A DNA stretch of 45,951 bases. Origin: Baffinella frigidus. Its lineage: Eukaryota; Cryptophyceae; Cryptomonadales; Baffinellaceae. The DNA lies in NCBI GenBank assembly GCA_026770585.1, contig MU647771.1:7501-53451 (forward strand), written 5' to 3'. The translations under genes and the position numbers were made by a program. The notes under the pieces were generated by a model that ran no database searches, had not been told where the DNA came from, and saw only the letters and a list, made by a program, of their open reading frames with translations. This document shows, piece by piece, positions 19,218 through 28,011 of this stretch; within the stretch, counting starts at the first letter, position 1, and every line of letters begins with the position of its first letter.

Positions 19218-21104
19218 CTAGCGGAAGTCGTCTGTGTTGGGGTTGAAATTGTAAGCGGTGGCACGGAGTACTTGCACTGCGACGTTTTGGTCGTTGAGGT
19301 ACTCTATCGAAGAGACACGTACGTTGAACACCCGTCCGCACTGGTCGATCCCCGCCCCATATTCGAAGCCATCGGGGATTTCCGCCACCCCGCCCGTTTG
19401 TACAGACCGTACACCGCCGGGGTCGTCGTACGCAAATGCGTTGACACGCCACAGCCGAATCCCCTCGAAGCTCGAGTCCAACATGAACTCCAACGAGGTC
19501 GATTTGTCTTCACACATCTTGAAAAACTGCGAATACATGGAATACGACGGATTCGCCGCGTAAATGACGCCCCACTTGGTCATGGCAGCAGGGTTGTGCA
19601 TCGACGGGTCTGAAAATACGGAATACGGGATCGTCGCAAGCGATTGGTGCCTGTTGTACGAATCGCCCGCGCCACTTCCACATGAGCCCTGTGTGAGACA
19701 CGGCCCAGTCGCCGGAAGCTCGCTGTTTACCTCCACGAGCGTAACAAACCCGGTCCCCTGCTGCCCATAGAGCCGATGAACACGGATAGCCCATGTGGGC
19801 TCTGCGCCCGCTATGTTCGACTCCGACTCGATCCGCACAATCGCAAGTGCAGTCTCGCCCGCCACCGCGAACGGCTGGCCGGGCAACAGAATCGACTGAC
19901 CTGCCACAGTCATGGGCACGCCAGGGAGCAACCCGGAGATATTATACCGCTCTAGGTCTGCATCTTGAGTGATCGGTGTGCCCCTTGTCACACGCGAAGT
20001 GGTGGTCGGGTTATAGGTGCACGCCTGCCGGGTCGGGTCCCAGCTCTGCGAGAAGACAAACTGTCCATCGAGGATGTCAAGATTGCTGTACGTAGTTCCC
20101 TTGTACACATACGTCGTGGGAGATTCCCGCTTCCCAGAAAACTCCGCCACCATCCCAGCACCCCCCTCGACCAGAACCTGTCCCGAACAGTCGCGATCAA
20201 GCAACTGCACGTTGTTGATCCAATCCGTCGCGGAATACAGTGTAAGCCCGTTGTTCCGGCCCCCGCGCCGCCTCGCAGCCATGCAGTACGGCATACACCC
20301 AGAGTCTAGGAGGGCACGCTGGCACGAAGGCGCCAGATTGTCTGCGTCGCATGCAGGCATCACCCACACCACGGCATCCACCTCGTCCGGCCCGTCAACC
20401 CCGTCAGCACGCGTGAACTCGCCGTCGATCGGGTCGTAATAGCTTGTTCCCCTGCCGTTCTCTTCGTACTGTCCGAGACGCCACAGCGGGAATCGAGCGG
20501 AGTCAACGGTGATTTTGGTGCTCGCACAGCGCATGTACAGTGCAGCCGCGGGGACCGCGAAAGATATCGGAACATAGTAGGGGGAGGTCACGTTTCGCGA
20601 TTCACCGTCCAGGGACATACCACTGGCGCTGTGGCGCAGAAGAGTACACTGTATCTGCATACGCGTCAAATCATTCCCGTCGCCAAAGTCGTACCCCAAA
20701 GGGTCCAGCACGTCTACACACTGGCAGCCCATCATGGACAAAGTCTGCTGGCCACTGCCCGCGTCAACCGCGTCGTCTGCACTGTCGTACATCACTGCCG
20801 CGATACCATGCTTGATGTCGATCTGCGAATCCCACACGAATGGCGCGAATACCTGCGTAACATGCCCTATGAAGAAAGTGTACTGTACAGAGTACCCGTC
20901 GGTAATTGCGTAGGCACCACTCGTCATCCCAACAATCCGTGTCTCGTTGCTGCCAAACAATGACTCCTCTGCAATTGCGCGCATGGTGATCGGGGTAGGT
21001 GCGCACGACGGGATTGGCAGACCGAGTGAGCCGAGAAGGATCATCCACAGCGCATTCGTCCAGTTGTCAAGCAACTGTCCCAAGCACCGTACACCCGCAA
21101 TCAT
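19218..21104 (-). CDS. Giant surface protein, N-proximal ectodomain segment
   Basis: 628 residues from the ATG at 21104. The frame is open back to 21140, and the extra residues (PQDATPGYSYMIAG) look coding, so a true start here is doubtful. It begins with a hydrophobic helix (ALWMILLGSLGLPIPS) and continues as a Cys-containing ectodomain with CMPYCMAARRRGG near residue 270 and many Thr/Ser/Gly beta-rich stretches. It stops at TAG 19220-19218, directly in frame with the next 4,000-codon segment. An alternative reading is a 54-base GT...CTTCCGCTAG intron that would remove the stop in frame. See findings for the competing explanations. Family unknown. Confidence 0.7.
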   Translation of the reverse strand: MIAGVRCLGQLLDNWTNALWMILLGSLGLPIPSCAPTPITMRAIAEESLFGSNETRIVGMTSGAYAITDGYSVQYTFFIGHVTQVFAPFVWDSQIDIKHGIAAVMYDSADDAVDAGSGQQTLSMMGCQCVDVLDPLGYDFGDGNDLTRMQIQCTLLRHSASGMSLDGESRNVTSPYYVPISFAVPAAALYMRCASTKITVDSARFPLWRLGQYEENGRGTSYYDPIDGEFTRADGVDGPDEVDAVVWVMPACDADNLAPSCQRALLDSGCMPYCMAARRRGGRNNGLTLYSATDWINNVQLLDRDCSGQVLVEGGAGMVAEFSGKRESPTTYVYKGTTYSNLDILDGQFVFSQSWDPTRQACTYNPTTTSRVTRGTPITQDADLERYNISGLLPGVPMTVAGQSILLPGQPFAVAGETALAIVRIESESNIAGAEPTWAIRVHRLYGQQGTGFVTLVEVNSELPATGPCLTQGSCGSGAGDSYNRHQSLATIPYSVFSDPSMHNPAAMTKWGVIYAANPSYSMYSQFFKMCEDKSTSLEFMLDSSFEGIRLWRVNAFAYDDPGGVRSVQTGGVAEIPDGFEYGAGIDQCGRVFNVRVSSIEYLNDQNVAVQVLRATAYNFNPNTDDFR

Positions 21105-22119
21105 ATAACTGTAACCAGGCGTGGCGTCTTGGGGTACACATCAAGAACTTCATCCACGGTTCAAAGGATACACCGCCTGTACTATTTGCGGACGACGCCG
21201 CCGTGACAGCTTTACAGCGCTGCACTGTCATGATTGGCATGTGAACAAACCAATACAACAACGCGTTTACAAAGTTATGCACCGCCTTTGCCAGGTTGAT
21301 ATCCAGAAAGGGGTATGCAACCAAGTCAAACGGCGGGGTCAGAACGGCACACGCGTTCCTCAAAATCAACACCGAATACATCACCATCAACCGGAGATCG
21401 TCCATCGGGGTGATCAGGTCCAGTGACCGCCGCCCCAGTACAAAGCACGGAAGTGTCCCATTCCGGACCTGTTCCGAGCTTAGGATCCGGTCGATACTGC
21501 AATCATTCTGTCGAAGCCGCTCGACATACGTAACGATTGAAACTGCAATGCTACTTGCAAACATTGCCAAACTCGTAGCAAGCTTCTCGACATACACGCT
21601 TGATTCGAGCAGAAGAGGCAGAAATACCTCACGTCCTATAATCTTCATCAGAAAACACCAACTATTCCACAGGTAAAGAACCGGTTGTACGAAACGTTCA
21701 CCATACTGCATGCTGACTAGAAACATGCTCCGCACCGTCCTAGATACGTCGCTGTTGTAGATCCGAATATACGATGTGATGAGCTCGGAGCTCTCATGCT
21801 GTAAACACATGGCAAAAAACACCACGAGTAAAACACTGACAATAAAGAACCAGCTCGTCGACACAGTTCCCATGAAGGTGGCGGCGGCAAGAAAGGCGCT
21901 CTGCACCGAATCAAATACACCCAAAATGCCTTCTTTCAGCACCTCCATACTCGCAAATCGCTTCAGGGAGCCAGTCCCGCCCCCGACCGCCACCACACTA
22001 CTTGCCATGAAAAATACGACAGCATGAAGCAGTCGCTCGAACACAATCCCCACAACGGCCGACCATGCACATACAAAACAGAACAGCGGCAGCAGGTGCT
22101 GGGTTTCACCCAACATCAT
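21067..22119 (-). CDS. Giant surface protein, N-terminal membrane segment
   Basis: 350 residues, starting at the first ATG (22119) after a TATA-like element at 22234-22227. Several hydrophobic stretches look like a signal anchor and membrane helices: residues 8-28 (LLPLFCFVCAWSAVVGIVF), 33-48, 88-112 (FFIVSVLLVVFFAMCL), about 195-215 and about 290-305. The last 12 or so residues before the TGA at 21069-21067 look out of frame. The overlapping frame of the next segment gives a more natural continuation, so a change of frame probably falls between 21140 and 21070. This segment would anchor the large ectodomain in a membrane. Family unknown. Confidence 0.7.
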   Translation of the reverse strand: MMLGETQHLLPLFCFVCAWSAVVGIVFERLLHAVVFFMASSVVAVGGGTGSLKRFASMEVLKEGILGVFDSVQSAFLAAATFMGTVSTSWFFIVSVLLVVFFAMCLQHESSELITSYIRIYNSDVSRTVRSMFLVSMQYGERFVQPVLYLWNSWCFLMKIIGREVFLPLLLESSVYVEKLATSLAMFASSIAVSIVTYVERLRQNDCSIDRILSSEQVRNGTLPCFVLGRRSLDLITPMDDLRLMVMYSVLILRNACAVLTPPFDLVAYPFLDINLAKAVHNFVNALLYWFVHMPIMTVQRCKAVTAASSANSTGGVSFEPWMKFLMCTPRRHAWLQLYDCGCTVLGTVA

Positions 22120-22226
22120 CGTCTACGCTGCAGATGACCCCAAGTCTAGCAACCCGGGTATCGACAACCGTATCTGAGATGCCACGGACACGCGTCTCTG
22201 TTACAGCACCAAGATATTCTTCCACC

Positions 22227-22234
22227 CTTTAATA
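22227..22234 (-). promoter_or_regulatory. TATA-like box of the giant gene
   Basis: TATTAAAG on the minus strand, about 108 bases before the ATG at 22119. No other ATG lies between the box and that start. Confidence 0.5.
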
Positions 22235-22320
22235 CACACCAGTGGCGCTTTGCAACCAATCCCATGTTTACAGAAAAGACGTACTCTGAATAAATGCATG
22301 CAAGTGTGCGCGTGTAATAG

Positions 22321-22794
22321 ATGGATACACGGCGCAACACGACACGGGCCCACGCATACACGGGGATTCGGTTGGAACCCCAGGATTCGCATGCCACAAT
22401 CACCGTGGTAAGCACACCACACACCCCGGTGGCGAATGGTACCAGACCATTCGTGTCGCACGACACAGATGCTTCCGCGTACCCCATACGCACACAAGCG
22501 ACATCCCCGCAAGTCCCCCCCAGTATGTATCCAGACATCGCAACCGTGCCGCCACTTCTCGCCCCACCCCGCGTCCCACCGATGCCAACAGTCGTCCAAG
22601 CCTACGCCAGCCCTCCCGTCCAGCCCCCGGCAAATGACTGCCCCCAACCCCCGGCGACCGCGCCAGCACGCCCACCCTACCTGACACTCGCGTGTGCACA
22701 TTGTATTGGGACGTTCATCTGCGCCACCGCGCACTGTATAGCATATGAAATCAATGGCTGCGGCTTGTATGTGTGCGAGCTATGGAGACAATGA
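22321..22794 (+). CDS. Proline-rich protein with hydrophobic Cys-rich tail
   Basis: 157 residues, divergent from the giant gene and about 200 bases from its start. Residues 1-115 are low complexity and rich in Pro, Ala and Thr. The last 40 residues (LACAHCIGTFICATAHCIAY and onward) are hydrophobic with six cysteines, and could be a tail anchor or a small disulfide or metal site. A nine-codon upstream ORF precedes the start. No family is recognised. The contrast between the disordered N-part and the compact C-part supports a real gene. A spacer module with CTTAAGTGACCAGC begins just after the stop. Confidence 0.55.
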   Translation: MDTRRNTTRAHAYTGIRLEPQDSHATITVVSTPHTPVANGTRPFVSHDTDASAYPIRTQATSPQVPPSMYPDIATVPPLLAPPRVPPMPTVVQAYASPPVQPPANDCPQPPATAPARPPYLTLACAHCIGTFICATAHCIAYEINGCGLYVCELWRQ

Positions 22795-23049
22795 GGGACA
22801 TCCCTTAAGTGACCAGCAACCCCGTAAGTCCATACACCCCGCAGTAGCGCCCCAGGACCCACCTCTGGCTTCCACGGGCGATTCCCCCCCCTCCACTGGC
22901 CACCTAGGGGCGCGGTGGCAGACACGGACGCATGTCGGCGCGGTGGCAGACACGGACGCATGTCGGCGCGGTGGCAGACACGGACGCATGTCGGCGCGGT
23001 GGCAGACACGGACGCATGTAGGCACGGGGCATGTATCCACCAAAGCACC
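22795..23049. repeat. Gene-end module and four 28-base tandem repeats
   Basis: From 22798 to 22915 lies an imperfect palindromic module. It opens with CCCTTAAGTGACCAGC and closes with CTGGCCACCTAGGGG, the reverse of the same motif. About 22912-23025 holds four copies of a 28-base unit (GGTGGCAGACACGGACGCAT core), nearly identical. No gene is seen on either strand. Confidence 0.8.
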
Positions 23050-23562
23050 TCACAGACGGCGCCCCGTGCGCACACCTACCTCCCCGAAAACACCTACACC
23101 CGCCCCGCCCCCCAGGACAGCCGAGAGCTCGCGGGCTTTGTCTAAGATGTCGTCGTAAAACCCCCGCCGCCAATGTGGCATCGGCCGGCACAGCGTCGAC
23201 GGGTCCTTGGCTGGTATGCGCAAGATCGCGCGTTGCACCTCAACTGCACACGACCCGAGCTGTTGGTACACCAACCGCTCTTGTTCGTCTGTGTGGAACG
23301 GCTGCTCCGTCGCTTCTACCACAAGCGCGACCTCCTTCTCCAGGAAACTGCGCAAGTCGTCGTCCTGCTCCCTCTCGTGCAGCTCTTCCCACAGCTCGTA
23401 CAACTCATGCACCATGCACAGAACGCCACGCGTCATGGTGCGCGTCGCTGGCAAGGGCACTCGCGGCGGCGGTGTCTGCCACGACAACTTCTTCCGCGTA
23501 CGAGGCGGCAACGTGCCCACCGCGGCCACTGCCGCATCACTAGAGCACCCCCCAATCTGCAT
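23050..23562 (-). CDS. Unknown acidic helical protein
   Basis: 170 residues from the ATG at 23562 to the stop at 23050. The centre is helical and acidic (VHELYELWEELHEREQDDD, RSFLEKEVALVVEATEQ) and looks like a coiled-coil or helical bundle. The N-terminal 35 residues are basic and proline-rich, and the C-terminus is glycine-rich (LGGGAGVGVFGEVG). No family is recognised. The start could also be the internal MTRGVLCMVHEL methionine. The 28-base repeats lie immediately downstream of its stop. Confidence 0.6.
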   Translation of the reverse strand: MQIGGCSSDAAVAAVGTLPPRTRKKLSWQTPPPRVPLPATRTMTRGVLCMVHELYELWEELHEREQDDDLRSFLEKEVALVVEATEQPFHTDEQERLVYQQLGSCAVEVQRAILRIPAKDPSTLCRPMPHWRRGFYDDILDKARELSAVLGGGAGVGVFGEVGVRTGRRL

Positions 23563-23984
23563 GTCTAGCGACTAGATACCACTGCGTGGGTGGTCGTCGC
23601 GTAACAGGCGGGACTGCAGACCCTCCCCCGGGTGCTCTTATGCGATCTAAGGGCATGCAATGCGTGTTGTCGTAGCTATCAGGACGAATCGCACGCAGCG
23701 GGGAAACAACACGTATCGACGGTTCGCGGCCGGGTTTGACGAGTCGATGTTTAATAAACACACGAAACATATCGCCGCAGAGTCCCCGTGCCCCACAGTC
23801 TACTCAACTTTCCCGCATCTCCTCCTACACCGACAACAGCGTCGCTTAGGTTGCCAGCATCTTTACCCGGTCCACCAGGACCTTCGTGTGGCCTACAGCT
23901 TCCTCGATTGCGTGTATGTCCAGAGAGATTGGTAATTTATTGCCAAATAACCAGCGTCAGCGCCGCACATGCCTTAGCACTGTG
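23563..23984. other. Spacer without a supported gene
   Basis: Open frames here are short and of shadow quality. TTTAATAAA at 23750-23758 carries AATAAA on the plus strand and ATTAAA on the minus strand. AATAAA on the minus strand at 23941-23936 suits the gene ending at 23985. Confidence 0.5.
23936..23941 (-). terminator. Poly(A) signal AATAAA
   Basis: Lies 44 bases beyond the TAG at 23987-23985 of a short coding-like stretch (VEIESIRKKLVRAADTGYSK) that may be the last exon of the gene starting at 24832. Confidence 0.45.
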
Positions 23985-24832
23985 CTACTTACTGTACCCC
24001 GTGTCGGCCGCTCTTACGAGCTTTTTCCGGATGGATTCGATCTCCACCTCCTACACCTTCTCCTCTTACCTACGTATCCGTGCACACTTCCAACCACCCC
24101 GGCCCGCAGATTCCACCGCCTACCTTACCCCCCCTTCCTGGGTTTCCATGGCTTAGAGCGAACCCAAAACATCGCTCCTTACATCGCCCCCCCGCACATC
24201 CAGAGCCCCCCGAGGCCCCAGCCTACAGACAGAGCACACGGCTCTGTCTGCGTGCGATACCGTGTCCCCTCAGGCAAAAACCTACCCGCACTGCAGCGCG
24301 GCTCCGCCGCGCCGCTTCCCACGAGCAGGGAAACCCGAGAGACCCCACGTTGGTGACGAACGACCCCGCCGCGAGTCTCCATCCACCGAGGCGCGCTGCC
24401 CCCCGCAGCACACGAACGCCCCCCGCCTCCGACTTGCACTATCTGACTCCAGGTCCCCCCGCCCGCCGTAGAAAACGCTCCCCAAACGCGCCTGACTCCA
24501 CGCGCCGCCCCATCCCAGCCCCACCCCCCACGCTGCCGCCCGTGTATGTCCACGTAACTAGAGCTGTCAAACTGCAGCAGGGAATGCTCCTTGGCCTTCG
24601 CCTTTTTGAGCAGCCGTTTCTGCAAGATCAGCGACTCCCCGTCCACACACATCGCCGCGATCTCATCCCAGTACATGTTGTCCTCCGCCGTGGGGCCGTG
24701 CTGTACCGCCGCAGCAAGAGGTGGCCAGGTGGCACCAACACGGGGCATCGCAGCCTTGGCCGGGCACAGTTCCTCTTCCCGCACAGACAGCAAACGACCC
24801 CACGGTGCAGAGCGGCTGTTGCGTGCTGGCAT
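23985..24832 (-). CDS. Unknown basic helical protein, probably spliced
   Basis: The open frame from the ATG at 24832 runs to 24179 (217 residues), but only its first 90 or so residues look coding (YWDEIAAMCVDGESLILQ, then KRLLKKAKAKEHSLLQFD). After about 24560 the frame becomes a glycine/tryptophan-rich low-complexity translation of C-rich spacer DNA. A separate stretch in another place, about 24050-23985, reads VEIESIRKKLVRAADTGYSK then TAG, follows an AG (GGTGTAG), and precedes a poly(A) signal. I infer exon 1 from 24832 to about 24560-24530 and a last exon from about 24050 to 23985. The donor is not clear (TAC|GTGGAC is one option). The alternative is an unspliced 217-residue protein. Confidence 0.45.
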
Positions 24833-25150
24833 TCTCTGGGCGTGGATGAATGCCAGTGGCTGTACCGGTGCACGGTGTTATGAGGGAATACAACAGAGGA
24901 CTAACACGAATAGACATGGGGGCGAACACGAAAATCACGCATCGCAAGTTGCACGGCAGTTTGTCAGATGTTCCACGATAATACGTGCCGGTGTTCCACG
25001 GCAAAATACACAACACAGACGTCCCAGGACAGCATGCAGCACACTGGCAGCACACTGGCTAGAACGGATTGCCGGGAACCTGTATTAAAGAACATACCCG
25101 ACACACACATACACACGCACACACACACACACATACACACACACACAAGT
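24833..25150. other. Divergent promoter spacer with CA repeat
   Basis: Lies between the minus-strand gene at 24832 and the ankyrin gene at 25151. It carries GTATTAAAG at about 25083, TATA-like for the plus-strand gene, and a CA microsatellite at about 25095-25148 that would fall in the leader. Open frames that run through it are translations of the repeat. Confidence 0.55.
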
Positions 25151-26209
25151 ATGGCCAGCGAAAGCGACTACCCCGACGATTTCAGTGACACGTCGCAAGA
25201 CGATGGCATCATGCCGTGGTATTGGCCCGGACATTTGACGGAGAGAAGGCGCAATATGCAGCGTCGGCTGGCGGTCGGTGTACGGCAAGCATGGAATCAT
25301 GTGCGAGGGCTGGAAGAGCCCGCGGAAGAAGAACCCGCGTACGACGAGTGGATGCACGAGGGGTTGGACATATCGATTGAACCCCAGCACGAACACATGT
25401 GGCAAGCAATCAAAGAAAACAACGTGGGCGAGATGCGATGGTTGGTTGATGAATTCAGTGACCAAGGTCGTCGGATTGACGACATACGGTCGTTTGAAGA
25501 GGGCGCACGGCCATGCACGATGCTGATGAAAGCATCCCAATATGGGGCGTTGGACGTTATCAGGATGCTTATTGAAAAGGGTGCATCTGTACATGCACGG
25601 GACGCTCTGGGGGAACAGGCACTGCACTGGGCTGTAAGGCACTGCCAGCCCCATGCCGTACATCTGTTGATCAGATGTGGCGCAGATGTGTCTGCTAGCA
25701 ACGTCCAAGGCCACGGAGGCAACGGTATAACACCGCTGCACCTGGCAGCACAGAATTTCGGGGGCCACACCCAGCTGACCATGGCACTCACGACCATGCA
25801 GCTGCTACTCGACTACCATGCCGATGTAAATGCACAGGACCAGTGTGTTACCTACACAACCCCGCTCCAAATGGTAGTGCATGGTGCCATGCCGTTTGAG
25901 CGAACCCCCACCAACAGGCCCTGCAAGTTGGAGTCCACGTTTACAACAACGAACAGGGTTACTGTGCCACTCAGCAGCGCAGTTCGTCTACTAGTCCAAC
26001 ATGGAGCGAATGTCGACATGCAAGACAATTTCAATGGCGGGCGCACTTTGCTGCATGGGGCTATTGCAGATAAGAACGAGGCCATGGCTGTGCTGCTACT
26101 GGAGTGTGGTGCACAGACGAATGTCCCAGACGGAACCGGCAAAACTACCATGGACATGGCGATGCGAGATCCAAACGTGTTCTGGGAGAACATGCTGGTC
26201 GGAGAATGA
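25151..26209 (+). CDS. Ankyrin-repeat protein
   Basis: 352 residues from the ATG at 25151. Longer open frames upstream only translate a CA microsatellite. An acidic, unstructured N-terminal third (SESDYPDDFSDTSQDD) is followed by about five ankyrin repeats between residues 90 and 340. Recognisable cores are LIEKGASVHARD, ALHWAVRHCQPHAVHLLIRC, TPLHLAAQNFGG, LVQHGANVDMQD and LLECGAQTNVPD. Ankyrin repeats bind other proteins, and in large DNA viruses they often occur in expanded families; the partner here is unknown. No F-box-like C-terminus is obvious. It is followed by AATAAA at 26311 and is convergent with the gene at 27075-26341. Confidence 0.9.
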   Translation: MASESDYPDDFSDTSQDDGIMPWYWPGHLTERRRNMQRRLAVGVRQAWNHVRGLEEPAEEEPAYDEWMHEGLDISIEPQHEHMWQAIKENNVGEMRWLVDEFSDQGRRIDDIRSFEEGARPCTMLMKASQYGALDVIRMLIEKGASVHARDALGEQALHWAVRHCQPHAVHLLIRCGADVSASNVQGHGGNGITPLHLAAQNFGGHTQLTMALTTMQLLLDYHADVNAQDQCVTYTTPLQMVVHGAMPFERTPTNRPCKLESTFTTTNRVTVPLSSAVRLLVQHGANVDMQDNFNGGRTLLHGAIADKNEAMAVLLLECGAQTNVPDGTGKTTMDMAMRDPNVFWENMLVGE

Positions 26210-26310
26210 TCATGCACAGCACATGCGCTGAGGGCCGAGTTGGCCCATACATCCTGCAGTAGGGACTAGACACCACAGCGCTGTGCACTTGCTCGTGTCG
26301 ACACGGTTCT

Positions 26311-26316
26311 AATAAA
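26311..26316 (+). terminator. Poly(A) signal AATAAA
   Basis: About 100 bases after the TGA of the ankyrin gene, within TTCTAATAAACATCG. Confidence 0.65.
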
Positions 26317-26340
26317 CATCGCATAAACGCACCCATACAC

Positions 26341-27075
26341 CTAACGGTCCATGTCGCGGGACTGTCGCAGTTTAGATACAATCTGTTTAGTGAGTGCGTC
26401 CACGCCGGGATCGGCGCTTGCAAGCAAATGCTGTGTCGATGCCCCCGTCTCTGTGTACCCGTCCACATCAACCAAGTAGACAAGAATCAAATCACCGGTG
26501 CTGCACAGTAGCTGTGTAGCATGAAAGGTGGGATATGTGCCTACGAGCAGCTTGTTCCACGTTTCGCAGGTAGGGAGTGTCTGCTTTCCGGTGTCAGCGT
26601 CTGTTGTGGTGAGATATACCCCATATCTCCCAGGGCGGTTCTTGGTTGCAACGATAGGGACATTGTCCTCGAGGTCCTTGAATTCGACCATGAAAGACAC
26701 GTCTTTCCGCTGCCAGAGATGCCCCCCCTTGATCTCATATGCCGCGTGCATCGCGTGCATAATGCGACTTGACCACCATAGCAGTCCTCGGTGCCCCCCA
26801 CTGAATTGTTTGTGTTCAATCACATCGGAATTCTCCAGCCAATGCGCGTAGTGTAGGTAGTAGACAGATGTTTGATGTGAATCGATTCGCAACGAAAGCG
26901 ATGTGATTTTAGACGGGGTGGAGACATGCGACATGTACTCCTTCCAGACAGATTTAGTTAGTAGCCTCTGTATACCATGTGCCGTGTCATAGAACACAAT
27001 GTATTGACAGTCACTGTCTGCTACGATAATGGGGGCATGTGCCGGTATCGTATCCCAGTCCACCTGGAGTTTCAT
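26341..27075 (-). CDS. Unknown 244-residue protein
   Basis: The ATG at 27075 is 25 bases downstream of TATATAAC (27107-27100), so the start is well supported. The product is soluble and mixed alpha/beta, with an aromatic-rich centre (SVYYLHYAHWLENSD, GLLWWSSRIMHAMHAAYE). A stretch near residue 130 reads like the core of a restriction-like or phosphodiesterase fold (DVSFMVEFKDLEDNVPIVATK, shortened here to its key residues E, K, D and K), but no diagnostic motif is complete, so I do not assign one. The C-terminus is helical and basic. No family is recognised. It converges on the ankyrin gene at 25151-26209. Confidence 0.75.
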   Translation of the reverse strand: MKLQVDWDTIPAHAPIIVADSDCQYIVFYDTAHGIQRLLTKSVWKEYMSHVSTPSKITSLSLRIDSHQTSVYYLHYAHWLENSDVIEHKQFSGGHRGLLWWSSRIMHAMHAAYEIKGGHLWQRKDVSFMVEFKDLEDNVPIVATKNRPGRYGVYLTTTDADTGKQTLPTCETWNKLLVGTYPTFHATQLLCSTGDLILVYLVDVDGYTETGASTQHLLASADPGVDALTKQIVSKLRQSRDMDR

Positions 27076-27099
27076 GTATATTCACTACGGTATGTACAC

Positions 27100-27107
27100 G
27101 TTATATA
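27100..27107 (-). promoter_or_regulatory. TATA box of the 27075 gene
   Basis: TATATAAC on the minus strand, 25 bases before the ATG. Confidence 0.6.
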
Positions 27108-27198
27108 CTGAACATATAACCCCACATACACGCGCACGTGCACACCACACACACACAGATACGTGTGTGAATACGCATGTGCACACGAATATCGAACG

Positions 27199-27696
27199 CT
27201 ACCACCCAACGCGGGCAAACACCATGTCCATCATATCTAGATACGACATGCCCCAGCGTGCCATTTGGTTGCGGTACACACGCTCCCGCCCGACAAAGTC
27301 GCTGATGTATTGCTCGCGGTGTGTGGCATACTCAACCCCCTGCAGCTTGGTGTGCCGCCTGGACTCTAACACGGCACATGCCAATTTGAGAACAGCCCCC
27401 CCTGCAAGGTGCCCTCTAAGAACAGTGGCATCCAACGAGGCCCTGCACAGCAATACAACCCGATCAGGGTCTCCAAGCAGAACAGCTTCCTGTAGCGCAT
27501 TCGTGTATTCTGGCCCTGCACGCTCCTCTATGCCCTCACATCCGTGTCAACTGAGTACATCTGACAGTTCTAAGATTGTCCCATACTTGGCTGCACACCA
27601 CAACGCAGGGCCCCTGTGCTGTTCGCCGACGGGGACGAACGGAACCTTCTGTGGAGGTTCGTATCCAGGCGGGGTATAATCTATGCGAGCCGCCAT
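27199..27696 (-). pseudogene. Ankyrin-repeat gene interrupted by in-frame TGA
   Basis: The ATG at 27696 follows TATAAAGG (27735-27728). The frame encodes 165 residues to 27199 if the TGA at 27549-27547 (codon 50) is ignored. An ankyrin repeat runs straight across that codon: PALWCAAKYGTILELSDVLS, then the stop, then HGCEGIEE. It aligns without gaps to the usual TPLHLAA...LLL..GAD pattern. A second repeat follows (NALQEAVLLGDPDRVVLLC) and then a helical C-terminus. So the stop replaces one residue inside a domain. Either the gene is dead, or the codon is read through, or it is a sequence error. Longer frames upstream of 27696 only translate microsatellite DNA. Confidence 0.75.
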
Positions 27697-28011
27697 TGTA
27701 TTCAACGCGAAATACAACGGAAAGACACCTTTATACGATGTACATAGCGGTGTGCGCTCCACGGTATGTATTGACACACGCCCACCCACCCGCCCACATA
27801 CATGCATACATACATACATGCATACATACATACATACATGCATACATACATACATACACGCCCACACGCCCACACGCCTACACGCCCACACGCCCACACG
27901 CCCACACGCCCACACACCACAAGATGTTGCATGCGGCCCCAGCCGAAGTCCTACGCGGACTCTGCACCCCTTCCGTATGGGGCATGCGCCTCCTATGCAC
28001 GTGCGCGACGT
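27697..28011. repeat. CATA and CCCACACG microsatellites
   Basis: About 27790-27862 is a CATA/CATG-rich tract and about 27858-27915 an array of CCCACACG-type units. The TATA box TATAAAGG (27735-27728, minus strand) of the interrupted ankyrin gene lies at the edge. No gene is seen in the spacer. Confidence 0.85.
27728..27735 (-). promoter_or_regulatory. TATA box of the interrupted ankyrin gene
   Basis: TATAAAGG on the minus strand, 32 bases before the ATG at 27696. Confidence 0.6.

Noticed and set aside
22912-23025. Coding repeats on either strand through the 28-base units
   Set aside because: Frames translate into VCHRADMRP-like repeats only because the unit lacks stops. There is no start context, and non-coding flanks lie on both sides.
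24968-25150. N-terminal extension of the ankyrin protein with HTHTHT repeats
   Set aside because: It is a translation of a CA microsatellite, and the start is not ATG-supported relative to the clean ATG at 25151.
27790-27915. Possible CRISPR-like array from regular CATA and CCCACACG units
   Set aside because: Units of 4-8 bases with no spacers; ordinary microsatellites.
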